A stretch of 5,772 bases of DNA from Candidatus Helarchaeota archaeon (GTDB lineage: Archaea; Asgardarchaeota; Lokiarchaeia; Helarchaeales; HEL-GB-A). The notes beneath the pieces were generated by a model, which saw only the letters and a program-made list of their open reading frames with translations, searched no databases and was not told where the DNA came from. This document shows, piece by piece, positions 1 to 5,772 of this stretch. The DNA is taken from the NCBI GenBank assembly GCA_013375455.1, contig JABXJT010000152.1, forward strand, positions 1 to 5,772, in the 5' to 3' direction. How positions within the stretch are numbered: position 1 is the first letter of the stretch; the number at the start of each line of letters is the position of its first letter. Both the position numbers and the translations under genes were made by a program.

Positions 1-575
1 ATGGAGAAAGAGAAATCCTTCCAAAGCGAGAGGATATGCCTCTTGAACCCATCTCACCATATGCTGTGTCAAAACTAGCTGCTGAAAATTACATGAGTTC
101 ATTTTTTAGGATGTATGGATTAAAAACGGCATCTTTGCGGTATTTTAATGTGTACGGTCCGCACCAAATAGCCAGTCCTTATAGTGGTGTGATTGCTATC
201 TTTATTTCAAGAACTCTACAAAACCAACCATTGATCATTTTTGGGGATGGGAAACAAACTCGTGATTTTACCTTTGTTCAAGATGTAGTGAATGCTAATA
301 TTCTTGCTGTAAAAAAAGATAACGCTATTGGACAAGTTTTTAATCTAGGATCTGGTATCCAAACTTCCATATTGGACCTTGCCCACAAAGTTTTGGAATT
401 ATGTGATAAATCAGATCTCGAAATTCAATTTCAGCCCCTACGCGCTGGGGATGTTTTACACAGCTTTGCCGATATTGAACGCGCCAAAACTTTACTTGAA
501 TATACACCTCAATTTGATTTAAATAAAGGGATCATTGAAACGATTAGTTGGTTTCAACAAGAAGGATTTGAATAA
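1..575 (+). CDS. UDP-sugar 4-epimerase-like extended SDR, C-terminal part (5' end outside window)
   Basis: This is an NAD-dependent extended short-chain dehydrogenase of the nucleotide-sugar epimerase family, probably acting in the cytoplasm on UDP-Glc/Gal or UDP-GlcNAc/GalNAc. The frame is open from base 3 with no start codon of its own, so the ATG at 36 is an internal Met; 190 residues are present. Full-length members are about 310 residues, so roughly 120 N-terminal residues with the GxxGxxG NAD-binding loop lie to the left. The catalytic YxxxK is visible as SPYAVSK (Tyr codon 60-62, Lys codon 72-74). Other family marks follow: LRYFNVYGP, the YSGVIAIF segment, GDGKQTRDFTFVQDVV (substrate-binding region), VFNLGSG, and a C-terminal RAGDVLHSFADIERAKTLL block. 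The TAA at 573-575 sits one base before the GTG proposed for the next gene, which indicates co-transcription and translational coupling. The family assignment is firm. The exact substrate is inference; a dehydratase or a 4-epimerase for another sugar is less likely. Confidence 0.88.
   Translation, partial: GEREILPKREDMPLEPISPYAVSKLAAENYMSSFFRMYGLKTASLRYFNVYGPHQIASPYSGVIAIFISRTLQNQPLIIFGDGKQTRDFTFVQDVVNANILAVKKDNAIGQVFNLGSGIQTSILDLAHKVLELCDKSDLEIQFQPLRAGDVLHSFADIERAKTLLEYTPQFDLNKGIIETISWFQQEGFE
559..566 (+). promoter_or_regulatory. Ribosome-binding site for the wecC-like gene
   Basis: AAGAAGGA lies inside the last codons of the epimerase gene, 10 bases before GTG 577 and 19 before ATG 586. 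It differs from AGGAGG by one base. The distance favours GTG 577 as the start and fits translation coupled to termination at 573-575. Confidence 0.5.
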
Positions 576-576
576 C

Positions 577-1950
577 GTGCCAGTAATGAATATTCCACCA
601 CAGCAAATAAAACAACAATTAATTAATGGAAAAATAAGAATCGCTGTTTTTGGATTAGGCAGAATTGGACTTCCGACAGCAGTTCATTTTGCAAGCCATG
701 GCATTACTGTGTATGGAATAGACATTCAAGAATACATCATCGAGTTTATAAAAAACGGCCAAATGCACATTGATGAACCGGGTTTAGAAGTTTTACTGAA
801 ACGATGTCTAAAAGAAGATCGATTGTTTGTCACCTCAGACTATAAAGTTGCGATGGAAAAAGCAGATGTCTCAATTATTTGTGTTCCAACCCCCATATCA
901 AATGATAAAACTCCAGATTATTCCAAAATTATTGAAGTTTGCAAAAAAGGTCTTAAATTTTTGAAAAAAGATGATTTAGTAATTGTAGAGAGCACGATTT
1001 CACCTAAAATCATTGAAGATTTAATGATTCCATTAATAGAAAAGAACACTGGATTAATCGCAGGAAAAGATTATGGAATTGCTTCTTGTCCTGAACGAGC
1101 GAATCCAGGGAATATATTAACAGATTTTAATGAAGTGCCCCGAATAATTGGGGGATACACGCCTAAATCCACTAAAACTGCTGAAGCAATTTACCGTTTC
1201 ATTACTGATGCTAAATTAATTCTTGTAAAAGATGAAAAGACTGCTTGTGCAGTAAAACTAACGGAAAATATATTTCGCGATGTTAATATTGCTTTAACTA
1301 ACGAACTTGCCATTCTTTATGAAAAATTAGGACTGGATATTATAGAAATTATTGAAGCTGCATCGACAAAATGGAATTTTCAACCCCATTATCCTGGTGC
1401 TGGAGTAGGTGGTCCATGTTTACCAGCTAATCCATACTATTTAATTCAAGAAGCTATAAAAGTCGGATTTGTTCCTCACTTGATTCGAATGGCTAGAGAA
1501 ATCAACGACCGAATGCCACAACATATCATTGAATTAGCTCTCCGAGCATTAAATCAAGCAGGCAAATCATTAAAAGGTGCAAAAATTACAATTCTTGGCA
1601 TTACATATAAACCTGGCATACATGATTTTCAATTATCCCCCGCAATTCCCATAATTCAAACTCTCGCAAAATTAAGTGCACAACTATCTATTTATGATCC
1701 CCTAATAGAAGCAAGCGATATTCCGCAATTAAATTTTCCGGAGAATGCAATTTGTACAAATTCTGTTGAAGATTCAGTAAAAAATTCTGATTGTATAATA
1801 ACAGTAACAGCTCACCAAGAGTTTAAAGAGTTAAAAATTAAAGATTTAAAGCAAGTTGCAACAAAACCGCTCATAATAGTTGATGGAAGAAATATTTTCA
1901 ACCCAAAAAAATTACCTGAAGGGGTTATCTATGTGGGCGTGGGGCGATAA
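577..1950 (+). CDS. wecC: UDP-N-acetyl-D-mannosamine dehydrogenase (nucleotide sugar dehydrogenase)
   Basis: This cytoplasmic enzyme of the UDP-glucose/GDP-mannose dehydrogenase family should oxidise UDP-ManNAc to UDP-ManNAcA with two NAD+. Numbering from GTG 577 (457 residues), the N-terminal Rossmann motif is FGLGRIGLP (25-33). It is followed by CVPTPI (102-107), ESTISP (138-143), SCPERANPG (170-178), KLTENIFRDVN (227-237), GVGGPCLPANP (276-286, with presumed catalytic Cys281), a C-terminal GITYKPGIHD (341-350) and DGRNIF (436-441). The CPERANPG and LTENIFRDVNIA blocks favour the WecC branch over UDP-glucose dehydrogenase. Start choice: GTG 577 lies 10 bases after AAGAAGGA and one base after the previous stop. 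ATG 586 is a real alternative but lies 19 bases from that site. TTG 535 would overlap the epimerase by 41 bases and is unlikely. One oddity is that the usual Arg before the C-terminal SP is Gln (QLSP, Gln352). Its natural partner, a wecB-like gene, lies on the opposite strand at 3228-4310. UDP-Glc or UDP-GlcNAc as substrate cannot be excluded. Confidence 0.88.
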   Translation: MPVMNIPPQQIKQQLINGKIRIAVFGLGRIGLPTAVHFASHGITVYGIDIQEYIIEFIKNGQMHIDEPGLEVLLKRCLKEDRLFVTSDYKVAMEKADVSIICVPTPISNDKTPDYSKIIEVCKKGLKFLKKDDLVIVESTISPKIIEDLMIPLIEKNTGLIAGKDYGIASCPERANPGNILTDFNEVPRIIGGYTPKSTKTAEAIYRFITDAKLILVKDEKTACAVKLTENIFRDVNIALTNELAILYEKLGLDIIEIIEAASTKWNFQPHYPGAGVGGPCLPANPYYLIQEAIKVGFVPHLIRMAREINDRMPQHIIELALRALNQAGKSLKGAKITILGITYKPGIHDFQLSPAIPIIQTLAKLSAQLSIYDPLIEASDIPQLNFPENAICTNSVEDSVKNSDCIITVTAHQEFKELKIKDLKQVATKPLIIVDGRNIFNPKKLPEGVIYVGVGR

Positions 1951-1986
1951 TGTAATAATTGATTGGATATCTCGTATCTTTTTAAC

Positions 1987-1992
1987 GTGATC
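1987..1992 (+). promoter_or_regulatory. Ribosome-binding site deciding the GT4 start
   Basis: GTGATC is perfectly complementary to the GAUCAC part of the 16S rRNA 3' end and lies three bases before ATG 1996. That register places an ideal GGAGG at the normal distance. It supports ATG 1996 over the in-frame TTG at 1963, which has no comparable site. Confidence 0.6.
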
Positions 1993-1995
1993 GTA

Positions 1996-3207
1996 ATGAA
2001 TGTTTTATTCATCATATCTCAAATTCAAAAAGGAGGGGGTCAAGCTATTCAAGCGATAAACTTAGCAGAACATTTAATAAAAAAAAATAATAGGGTTTTC
2101 TTTTTAACCTTTAAAGCAAAAAAGAGAAGTAAAGAAATTAGTAAAAAATTAACAAAGTTCCAAATTTACTGCTTTAACTTATTCGTAAATTATTTAACAA
2201 TTCTATTGGCACCATTTTTAATAATTAAAATTAAAAAACTAGTGCAAAAATGGAAAATTGATGCAATTCAAAGTTTTGATCCTCATTTAAGTAATTTAAT
2301 TGCCATCCTTTTGGGAAAGAAATTAAAAATTCCAGTATATTGCAGAACAGGCGCAAGATACCGAGAGTTTTATGAAGATAAATTATTGAAGGGTAACATT
2401 CTAACCAAACTAATCTATTATACCAAAATACCCTCCATATTATTATCACTATTGGAATATTATACCATTCTAAGAACAAGAATTACTATTAGCAATTCCT
2501 ACCACATACTAAATGCGCTTAAACGATCCTTTCTGTTAAAATTTCATAATTTTAATTGGAAAATTGTTCCCAACGGAGTTGATTTAAAAAAGTTTTCTCC
2601 AAATCTTAAAATTCCCTCCAAAATTTCAGAAAAATACAAGAACAAAAAAATCATTCTTTATATAGGAAGAATTGAAGATTATAAAGGAATTGACACTCTA
2701 ATTAAAGCATTGGCAATAGTTTACCAAAAAATACAAGATTTTCACTTGATTTTAATTGGCTCTTATAGTTTTAATTATCTCTATTATAAAAAATTACGAT
2801 CTTTAATTAATCAATTAAAATTACTGCAAAATATTAGTTTTCTCGGTGAAATTTCACATGAATCTGTTCCATTCTATCTCAATTTAGCTGAAATTCTAAT
2901 TCTACCATCATATTCACCAGCTAGACCTATATTAGAAGGAAGTCCAAATGTTATTTTAGAGGCTATGGCAAGTCAGCGTGTAGTAATAGCATCTAAAATA
3001 GGAGGCATTCCTGAAATTATACAAAATAAAAAAAACGGACTTTTATTTGAACCAAGAAACTATTCTCAATTAGCTGACTTACTTTCATCTACATTGGAAA
3101 ACCCAAAGGAATTCAGCGGACTCGCCGAATATGGACGAAAATATGTGATGGAGAAACACGCATTTCAAGATATTGCCAATAAATATCTAAATTTATATAA
3201 TTCTTAA
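1996..3207 (+). CDS. GT4-family (GT-B fold) glycosyltransferase
   Basis: This is a retaining glycosyltransferase, probably acting at the inner face of the cytoplasmic membrane and adding a sugar from a nucleotide donor to a lipid-linked or surface glycan. Counted from ATG 1996 (403 residues), the N-terminal domain starts with a Rossmann strand and the acceptor-side loop QKGGGQAIQAINLAEHL. A hydrophobic stretch follows at about 61-80, then PNGVD (192-196) at the domain junction. The C-terminal donor domain has YIGRIEDYKGIDTLIKAL (from about 222), FLGEISHESVPFYL, and the E-x7-E signature EGSPNVILE (314-322), then AMASQRVVIASKIGGIPEII. The length is normal for the family. ATG 1996 is preferred over an upstream in-frame TTG at 1963 because GTGATC, complementary to the 16S 3' end, lies three bases before it. 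The gene follows wecC by 45 bases, so it is probably in the same transcript. It is markedly AT-rich (about 23% GC by hand count at 2041-2340) and rich in Lys, Ile and Asn. Donor and acceptor are unknown. Confidence 0.88.
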   Translation: MNVLFIISQIQKGGGQAIQAINLAEHLIKKNNRVFFLTFKAKKRSKEISKKLTKFQIYCFNLFVNYLTILLAPFLIIKIKKLVQKWKIDAIQSFDPHLSNLIAILLGKKLKIPVYCRTGARYREFYEDKLLKGNILTKLIYYTKIPSILLSLLEYYTILRTRITISNSYHILNALKRSFLLKFHNFNWKIVPNGVDLKKFSPNLKIPSKISEKYKNKKIILYIGRIEDYKGIDTLIKALAIVYQKIQDFHLILIGSYSFNYLYYKKLRSLINQLKLLQNISFLGEISHESVPFYLNLAEILILPSYSPARPILEGSPNVILEAMASQRVVIASKIGGIPEIIQNKKNGLLFEPRNYSQLADLLSSTLENPKEFSGLAEYGRKYVMEKHAFQDIANKYLNLYNS

Positions 3208-3262
3208 AAATTATTCGTTCAAATTTGTTAAAATTTTTGTTGTATTATTTCAATAATTTTTT
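3206..3262. terminator. Candidate two-way T-tract termination zone between convergent genes
   Basis: The + and - gene sets end 20 bases apart here. For + transcripts there are T-runs at 3234-3238 and 3257-3262 in a T-rich stretch just past the stop. For - transcripts the A-run at 3206-3210 reads as TTTTT just past the wecB stop. I see no convincing GC hairpin. Simple U-tracts would suit archaeal intrinsic termination, but such runs are common in DNA this AT-rich. Confidence 0.3.
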
Positions 3263-4310
3263 GAGCTGCATTTCCATCCCCAAAAGGTGATTGGTTCTTT
3301 GGTAATTTAAATATTTTATTCCGATTTATTCTAATTATTTCTAATGCCTTCTGAGAATTTGTACCTGTTACCAAGGCCATTCCATTATCTACAGCCTCTC
3401 TTCTATCTGTGTTCTCCCTCAGAACGAAAACAAATTTGTTAAATATGGGTGCACTAGCTTCCTCCTGAATTCCACCTGAATCCGAGATCACGTACTTACA
3501 CTCTTTAAGCAACCAAAGAAGATCTAAATATCCTACAGGTGGGAGGATCTGAAAGTGATCTCGGTTCAATTCTGACAGCAAATTATTCAATTCTAACTGT
3601 TTTTTTGTATGGGGATGAAGCGGTATTACAAGATTATCCGGAAATTCAACTAAAATTTTTACTATTTCTTTTAAAATAGCTTCATTATCTATATTTTCAG
3701 TTCTATGCACGGTGCAAAGAACAAAGTCGTCAAACTTTAAGGATTTTTGAATGACCGATTTTTGTTTTGCGAGTTCATAATGCTGCAAACATGCATCAAT
3801 GACGGTATTTCCTGTAACAAAGGATTCTCCCCACACATTCTCTTTCTTTAAGATGTCTAAATTTTTCTCTGTTGGCGCGAACAAATAATTACTCATATGA
3901 TCAATAAGTCGGCGATTATGTTCTTCAGGCATTCTTAAATCATAAGAACGTAAACCGGCTTCAACATGACCAATAGGTAAATGAAGCTTAACAGCGGCCA
4001 AAGCCCCCGCTAAGGCCGTATTGGTATCACCCTGAACCAAAACAAGGCTTGGCTTAGTTTTTATTAATATTTCTTCTATTTTTATTAAAGCTTGCCCGGT
4101 CTGAACTCCATGGGAGCTTGAACCGACATTCAATAAATAATCTGGCTTTCTTAATTGGAGTTCTTCGAAAAATTGTCTGGATAATTCATTATCATAGTGT
4201 TGCTCTGTGTGAATAATTAAATGATTCAAATTTTTTCTCTCACAAGCCCGAATGATTGGTGCCATCTTTATTATTTCTGGTCGAGTACCTAATATGATTG
4301 CCAGTTTCAT
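3228..4310 (-). CDS. wecB: UDP-N-acetylglucosamine 2-epimerase, non-hydrolysing
   Basis: This cytoplasmic enzyme should interconvert UDP-GlcNAc and UDP-ManNAc, supplying the substrate of the wecC-like dehydrogenase encoded at 577-1950. The 360 residues match the usual length of the bacterial and archaeal single-domain family. In order they show GTRPEIIKMAPI (8-19), TEQHYD (35-40), QGDTNTALAGALAA (93-106), GHVEAGLRS (114-122), PEEHNRRLIDH (128-138), HRTENID (202-208), HPHT (232-235), SDSGGIQEEA (276-285) and GDGNAAQKI (344-352). These include the His, Asp and Glu positions expected in the active site. The C-terminal TERPE block of the family reads TDRRE here (301-305), a departure from the consensus I know. 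The ATG lies three bases after the stop of the upstream GT2 gene, with GAGGAG seven bases before it, so the pair is clearly translationally coupled. The 3' end faces the + strand glycosyltransferase across 20 bases. A 2-epimerase for a modified UDP-GlcNAc, such as a 2,3-diacetamido form, is possible but less likely. Confidence 0.93.
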   Translation of the reverse strand: MKLAIILGTRPEIIKMAPIIRACERKNLNHLIIHTEQHYDNELSRQFFEELQLRKPDYLLNVGSSSHGVQTGQALIKIEEILIKTKPSLVLVQGDTNTALAGALAAVKLHLPIGHVEAGLRSYDLRMPEEHNRRLIDHMSNYLFAPTEKNLDILKKENVWGESFVTGNTVIDACLQHYELAKQKSVIQKSLKFDDFVLCTVHRTENIDNEAILKEIVKILVEFPDNLVIPLHPHTKKQLELNNLLSELNRDHFQILPPVGYLDLLWLLKECKYVISDSGGIQEEASAPIFNKFVFVLRENTDRREAVDNGMALVTGTNSQKALEIIRINRNKIFKLPKNQSPFGDGNAAQKIIEIIQQKF

Positions 4311-4313
4311 GAA

Positions 4314-5534
4314 TTAGCTCCTCAATACCGTCCGCTTCTTGATAAAATGTCGAGACATCATGTCTGCCAAGAGTCCAAATAGGAGAACTTGAATTCCCGT
4401 CATGATCATGAGTGCCGAGAGCGTTACTAAACGCTGCCCGGTTTCAAATGTTCCGAGCACAAAGAATTCATAGACAATGTAGAGCCCGATTAATGTACCT
4501 ATAAACATCATCAATACACCTATCGTACCAAATAATGTCATTGGCCGATAATCCCTGTATGCCCGCAACATTGTCATTGCGGTGTTCAAACCATATTCTG
4601 CAGGATTTCGAATTAATCTTGATTCTCCATGTTTTCGTTCATAAAAATTAACCGGTACATCCTTGATATAGAACCCTTCTGCTGCAGCCCGAATGATCAT
4701 CTCTTGAGTATAGGTATATTCTGCAGTTAGAATAATATGTTCAAAGACCTCTCTTTTAATGGCTCGAAAACCAGTTTGAGCATCAGTAATGTCGAGGTTC
4801 ATTAGATTTCGATTGATAAGAGTGATTATTTTATTCCCAAGCCTCTTTAACCGTGGCATATGGATGATCGTTCCTTTCATAAATCTCGAACCTAGAACTA
4901 AATCAGCTCTTCCGTCTAATATTGGTTCTAAAATATCTGGTATCTGATCAGCATCATATTGTCCATCAGCATCAATTGTCACGATAATATCTGCTCCCAA
5001 CTTCATGGCTTCATTGATTCCATCCCGGATGGTAAGCCCTAATCCCCTATTGACGATATGGTTTTTTACAATTGCCTTGGCTTCCTTCGCTACCTTTTCA
5101 GTGGCATCGGTTGACCCATCGTTTATGACCACTACTTTATCAGAATGTTTAAATGTTCTAGAAATTACTTCCCCAATGTTTTGCTCTTCATTATACGCAG
5201 GAATTACCGTGATTACTTGCACATCCTCTCTGTTTATTTTGGAGGCGCCGACTACTTCTGGCCGTTTTTCTGTTGTAAGAACTTTTTTGATAACGTGTAT
5301 AATTAATAAACTCCCACCAGCTAGAAAAGCTATCCAGCAAAATTCACCGACAATTCCAATAATTCCCCCAACTGATAGAGGCCATATAAAGAAATCTAAA
5401 AAGGATTGGGGATTTGAAAAAATAAATAGAAATCCCTCATAAATTAAGAATCCAAAAAATGAAAAGATTATCACAAAGAAAGATAATGCCAATAAGGTCC
5501 AACCCACGTGTAATAATTTCGGCATTTTCTTCAC
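4314..5534 (-). CDS. Membrane-bound DPM1-like family 2 glycosyltransferase
   Basis: This inverting GT2 enzyme resembles dolichyl- or polyprenyl-phosphate sugar synthases. It would transfer a sugar from a UDP or GDP donor to a lipid phosphate, or start or extend a lipid-linked glycan, at the cytoplasmic face of the membrane. Of 406 residues, about 1-85 hold two hydrophobic segments (roughly 10-38 and 48-82). The GT-A catalytic domain follows: VIPAYNEE (110-117), VINDGSTD (136-143), NRGLG (162-166), DADGQYDADQ (188-197, the DxD-type metal and nucleotide site), LGSRFMKG (214-221) and DAQTGFRAIKREVF (251-264). Two more membrane segments lie near 333-359 and 369-393, and the tail is basic. The C-terminal membrane pair is common in GtrB/DPM1-like proteins; the N-terminal pair is less usual. 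The start is GTG 5534, directly preceded by an in-frame stop and with GATCC four bases upstream. ATG 5525 (residue 4), with GTGA five bases upstream, is an equally serious choice. The gene overlaps the wecB ribosome-binding site at its 3' end. The sugar and carrier cannot be read from sequence. Confidence 0.88.
   Translation of the reverse strand: MKKMPKLLHVGWTLLALSFFVIIFSFFGFLIYEGFLFIFSNPQSFLDFFIWPLSVGGIIGIVGEFCWIAFLAGGSLLIIHVIKKVLTTEKRPEVVGASKINREDVQVITVIPAYNEEQNIGEVISRTFKHSDKVVVINDGSTDATEKVAKEAKAIVKNHIVNRGLGLTIRDGINEAMKLGADIIVTIDADGQYDADQIPDILEPILDGRADLVLGSRFMKGTIIHMPRLKRLGNKIITLINRNLMNLDITDAQTGFRAIKREVFEHIILTAEYTYTQEMIIRAAAEGFYIKDVPVNFYERKHGESRLIRNPAEYGLNTAMTMLRAYRDYRPMTLFGTIGVLMMFIGTLIGLYIVYEFFVLGTFETGQRLVTLSALMIMTGIQVLLFGLLADMMSRHFIKKRTVLRS
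4318..4323 (-). promoter_or_regulatory. Ribosome-binding site for the wecB-like gene
   Basis: On the minus strand GAGGAG lies seven bases before the wecB ATG (4310) and is built into the last codons of the GT2 gene. This is the strongest ribosome-binding site in the window. Together with the three-base gap it indicates coupled translation of the GT2 protein and the epimerase. Confidence 0.75.
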
Positions 5535-5585
5535 TCACGGATCTCTTCATTTTATTGTCTTATTACAACACATAATTGTGATTTG

Positions 5586-5614
5586 ATGAATTCATTTATT
5601 AATTATAAATTCAT
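5586..5614. repeat. Clustered ATGAATT/AATTCAT motifs with a 10-base palindrome
   Basis: ATGAATTCAT at 5586-5595 is a perfect palindrome. AATTCATT occurs at 5589-5596 and again at 5608-5615. TGATGAATT at 5584-5592 recurs at 5638-5646, inside the neighbouring coding end. The cluster lies mostly in the 68-base gap before the GT2 gene, where an operator could sit. No function is shown, and low sequence complexity may explain it. Confidence 0.3.
5602..5609 (-). promoter_or_regulatory. Candidate TATA box upstream of the GT2-wecB pair
   Basis: On the minus strand TTTATAAT overlaps the stop codon of the preceding glycosyltransferase, about 68 bases before GTG 5534. If it were an archaeal TATA box, transcription would start about 25 bases downstream and leave a leader of roughly 40 bases. 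The region is so AT-rich that a chance match is quite possible. Confidence 0.25.
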
Positions 5615-5772
5615 TGATCGTTTTCCATTCAACTTAATGATGAATTTAAAGAATTTGAGATATTCATCTGTAACTTTCTCTGGATAAAAATCCTGAGCAA
5701 ATTGCTTTCGGGCTTCATACCTCTCCTGAGTAAATAATTCTGCAAGTTTTGACGATTGTAATATCTCTAATA
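5603..5772 (-). CDS. C-terminal end of a GT4-type glycosyltransferase (5' end outside window)
   Basis: Reading leftward from the right edge, a frame stays open from base 5770 to a TAA at 5603-5605 and encodes 55 residues. The pattern LEILQSSKLAELF, then RYEARKQFAQDFYPEKVTDEYLKFF, is the typical tail of GT4/GT1 glycosyltransferases. There, a last helix pair carries an A-R-x-F-A-x-x-F-S/T-P-E-K-V-x-x-x-Y-L-type motif after the E-x7-E donor domain. The catalytic part lies beyond the window, so donor and acceptor cannot be judged. The other two minus-strand frames here meet early stops, which supports this reading. The gene is followed after 68 bases by the GT2 glycosyltransferase on the same strand and probably belongs to the same gene set, either by read-through or with a second promoter between them. 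Confidence is moderate because only a short and rather generic tail is visible. Confidence 0.68.
   Translation of the reverse strand, partial: LEILQSSKLAELFTQERYEARKQFAQDFYPEKVTDEYLKFFKFIIKLNGKRSMNL

Noticed and set aside
36..38. ATG 36 as a true gene start
   Set aside because: The frame is open upstream to the window edge, and the residues before it match the usual sequence ahead of the catalytic SPYAVSK. It is an internal Met of a longer epimerase.
535..576. TTG 535 as the start of the wecC-like gene
   Set aside because: It would overlap the epimerase by 41 bases, has no ribosome-binding site, and adds residues not needed before the Rossmann fold. GTG 577 or ATG 586 fits better.
2231..2479. 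Minus-strand open frame of 82 codons
   Set aside because: It lies wholly inside the glycosyltransferase gene on the other strand, shows no recognisable domain, and is expected from the AT-rich, low-complexity coding sequence.
3208..3240. Hairpin terminator around CAAATTTG (3220-3227)
   Set aside because: The palindrome is only eight AT-rich bases with no loop and would not form a stable stem. Only the T-runs were kept as weak evidence.
5005..5442. Plus-strand open frame of 145 codons
   Set aside because: It is antisense to the well-supported GT2 gene, across its catalytic motifs. Its translation shows no family features.
5435..5550. Short minus-strand frame starting ATG 5550, just upstream of and overlapping the GT2 start
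   Set aside because: It encodes only 38 codons in a different frame, runs into the GT2 coding region and stops there, and shows no recognisable features. A leader peptide cannot be argued from sequence alone.
1..5772. CRISPR array, tRNA or rRNA gene, insertion sequence or new defence system
   Set aside because: There are no spaced direct repeats, cloverleaf, transposase motifs or terminal inverted repeats. Every sizeable stretch is explained by glycan-biosynthesis genes.

Overview
The window is a fragment of a surface-polysaccharide or protein-glycosylation locus from an AT-rich prokaryote. I lean towards an archaeon, with low confidence. The nucleotide-sugar enzymes have an archaeal flavour, one gene has a clean GTGATC ribosome-binding site, and there is a DPM1-like membrane glycosyltransferase of the kind common near archaeal N-glycosylation genes. 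None of these excludes a bacterium, because the bacterial 16S 3' end also pairs with GTGATC.

Layout: two convergent gene sets meet at about 3208-3227. On the + strand are the C-terminal two thirds of an extended short-chain dehydrogenase of the UDP-sugar 4-epimerase type (1-575, its start lies outside), a UDP-N-acetylmannosamine dehydrogenase (wecC-like, 577-1950) and a GT4-type glycosyltransferase (1996-3207). On the - strand, read from the right edge, are the last 55 residues of another GT4-type glycosyltransferase (5603-5772, its start lies outside), a DPM1-like GT2 glycosyltransferase with four predicted membrane segments (4314-5534), and a non-hydrolysing UDP-GlcNAc 2-epimerase (wecB-like, 3228-4310). 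Coding density is very high. Gaps are 1, 45, 20, 3 and 68 bases, and no gene-free stretch exceeds 300 bases.

How the genes fit together: the wecB product should convert UDP-GlcNAc to UDP-ManNAc, and the wecC product should oxidise that to UDP-ManNAcA. The 4-epimerase would add a galacto-configured sugar nucleotide such as UDP-Gal or UDP-GalNAc. The two GT4 proteins would transfer sugars onto a growing lipid-linked chain at the cytoplasmic membrane face. The GT2 protein would either start the chain or load a polyprenyl or dolichyl phosphate carrier. Which sugars are really made is inference.

No RNA gene, CRISPR array, insertion sequence or attachment site was seen. I found no convincing new system. 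The points worth a second look are the very low GC of the + strand glycosyltransferase, the split of wecB and wecC onto opposing strands, motif departures in both enzymes, and the extra N-terminal membrane segments of the GT2 protein.
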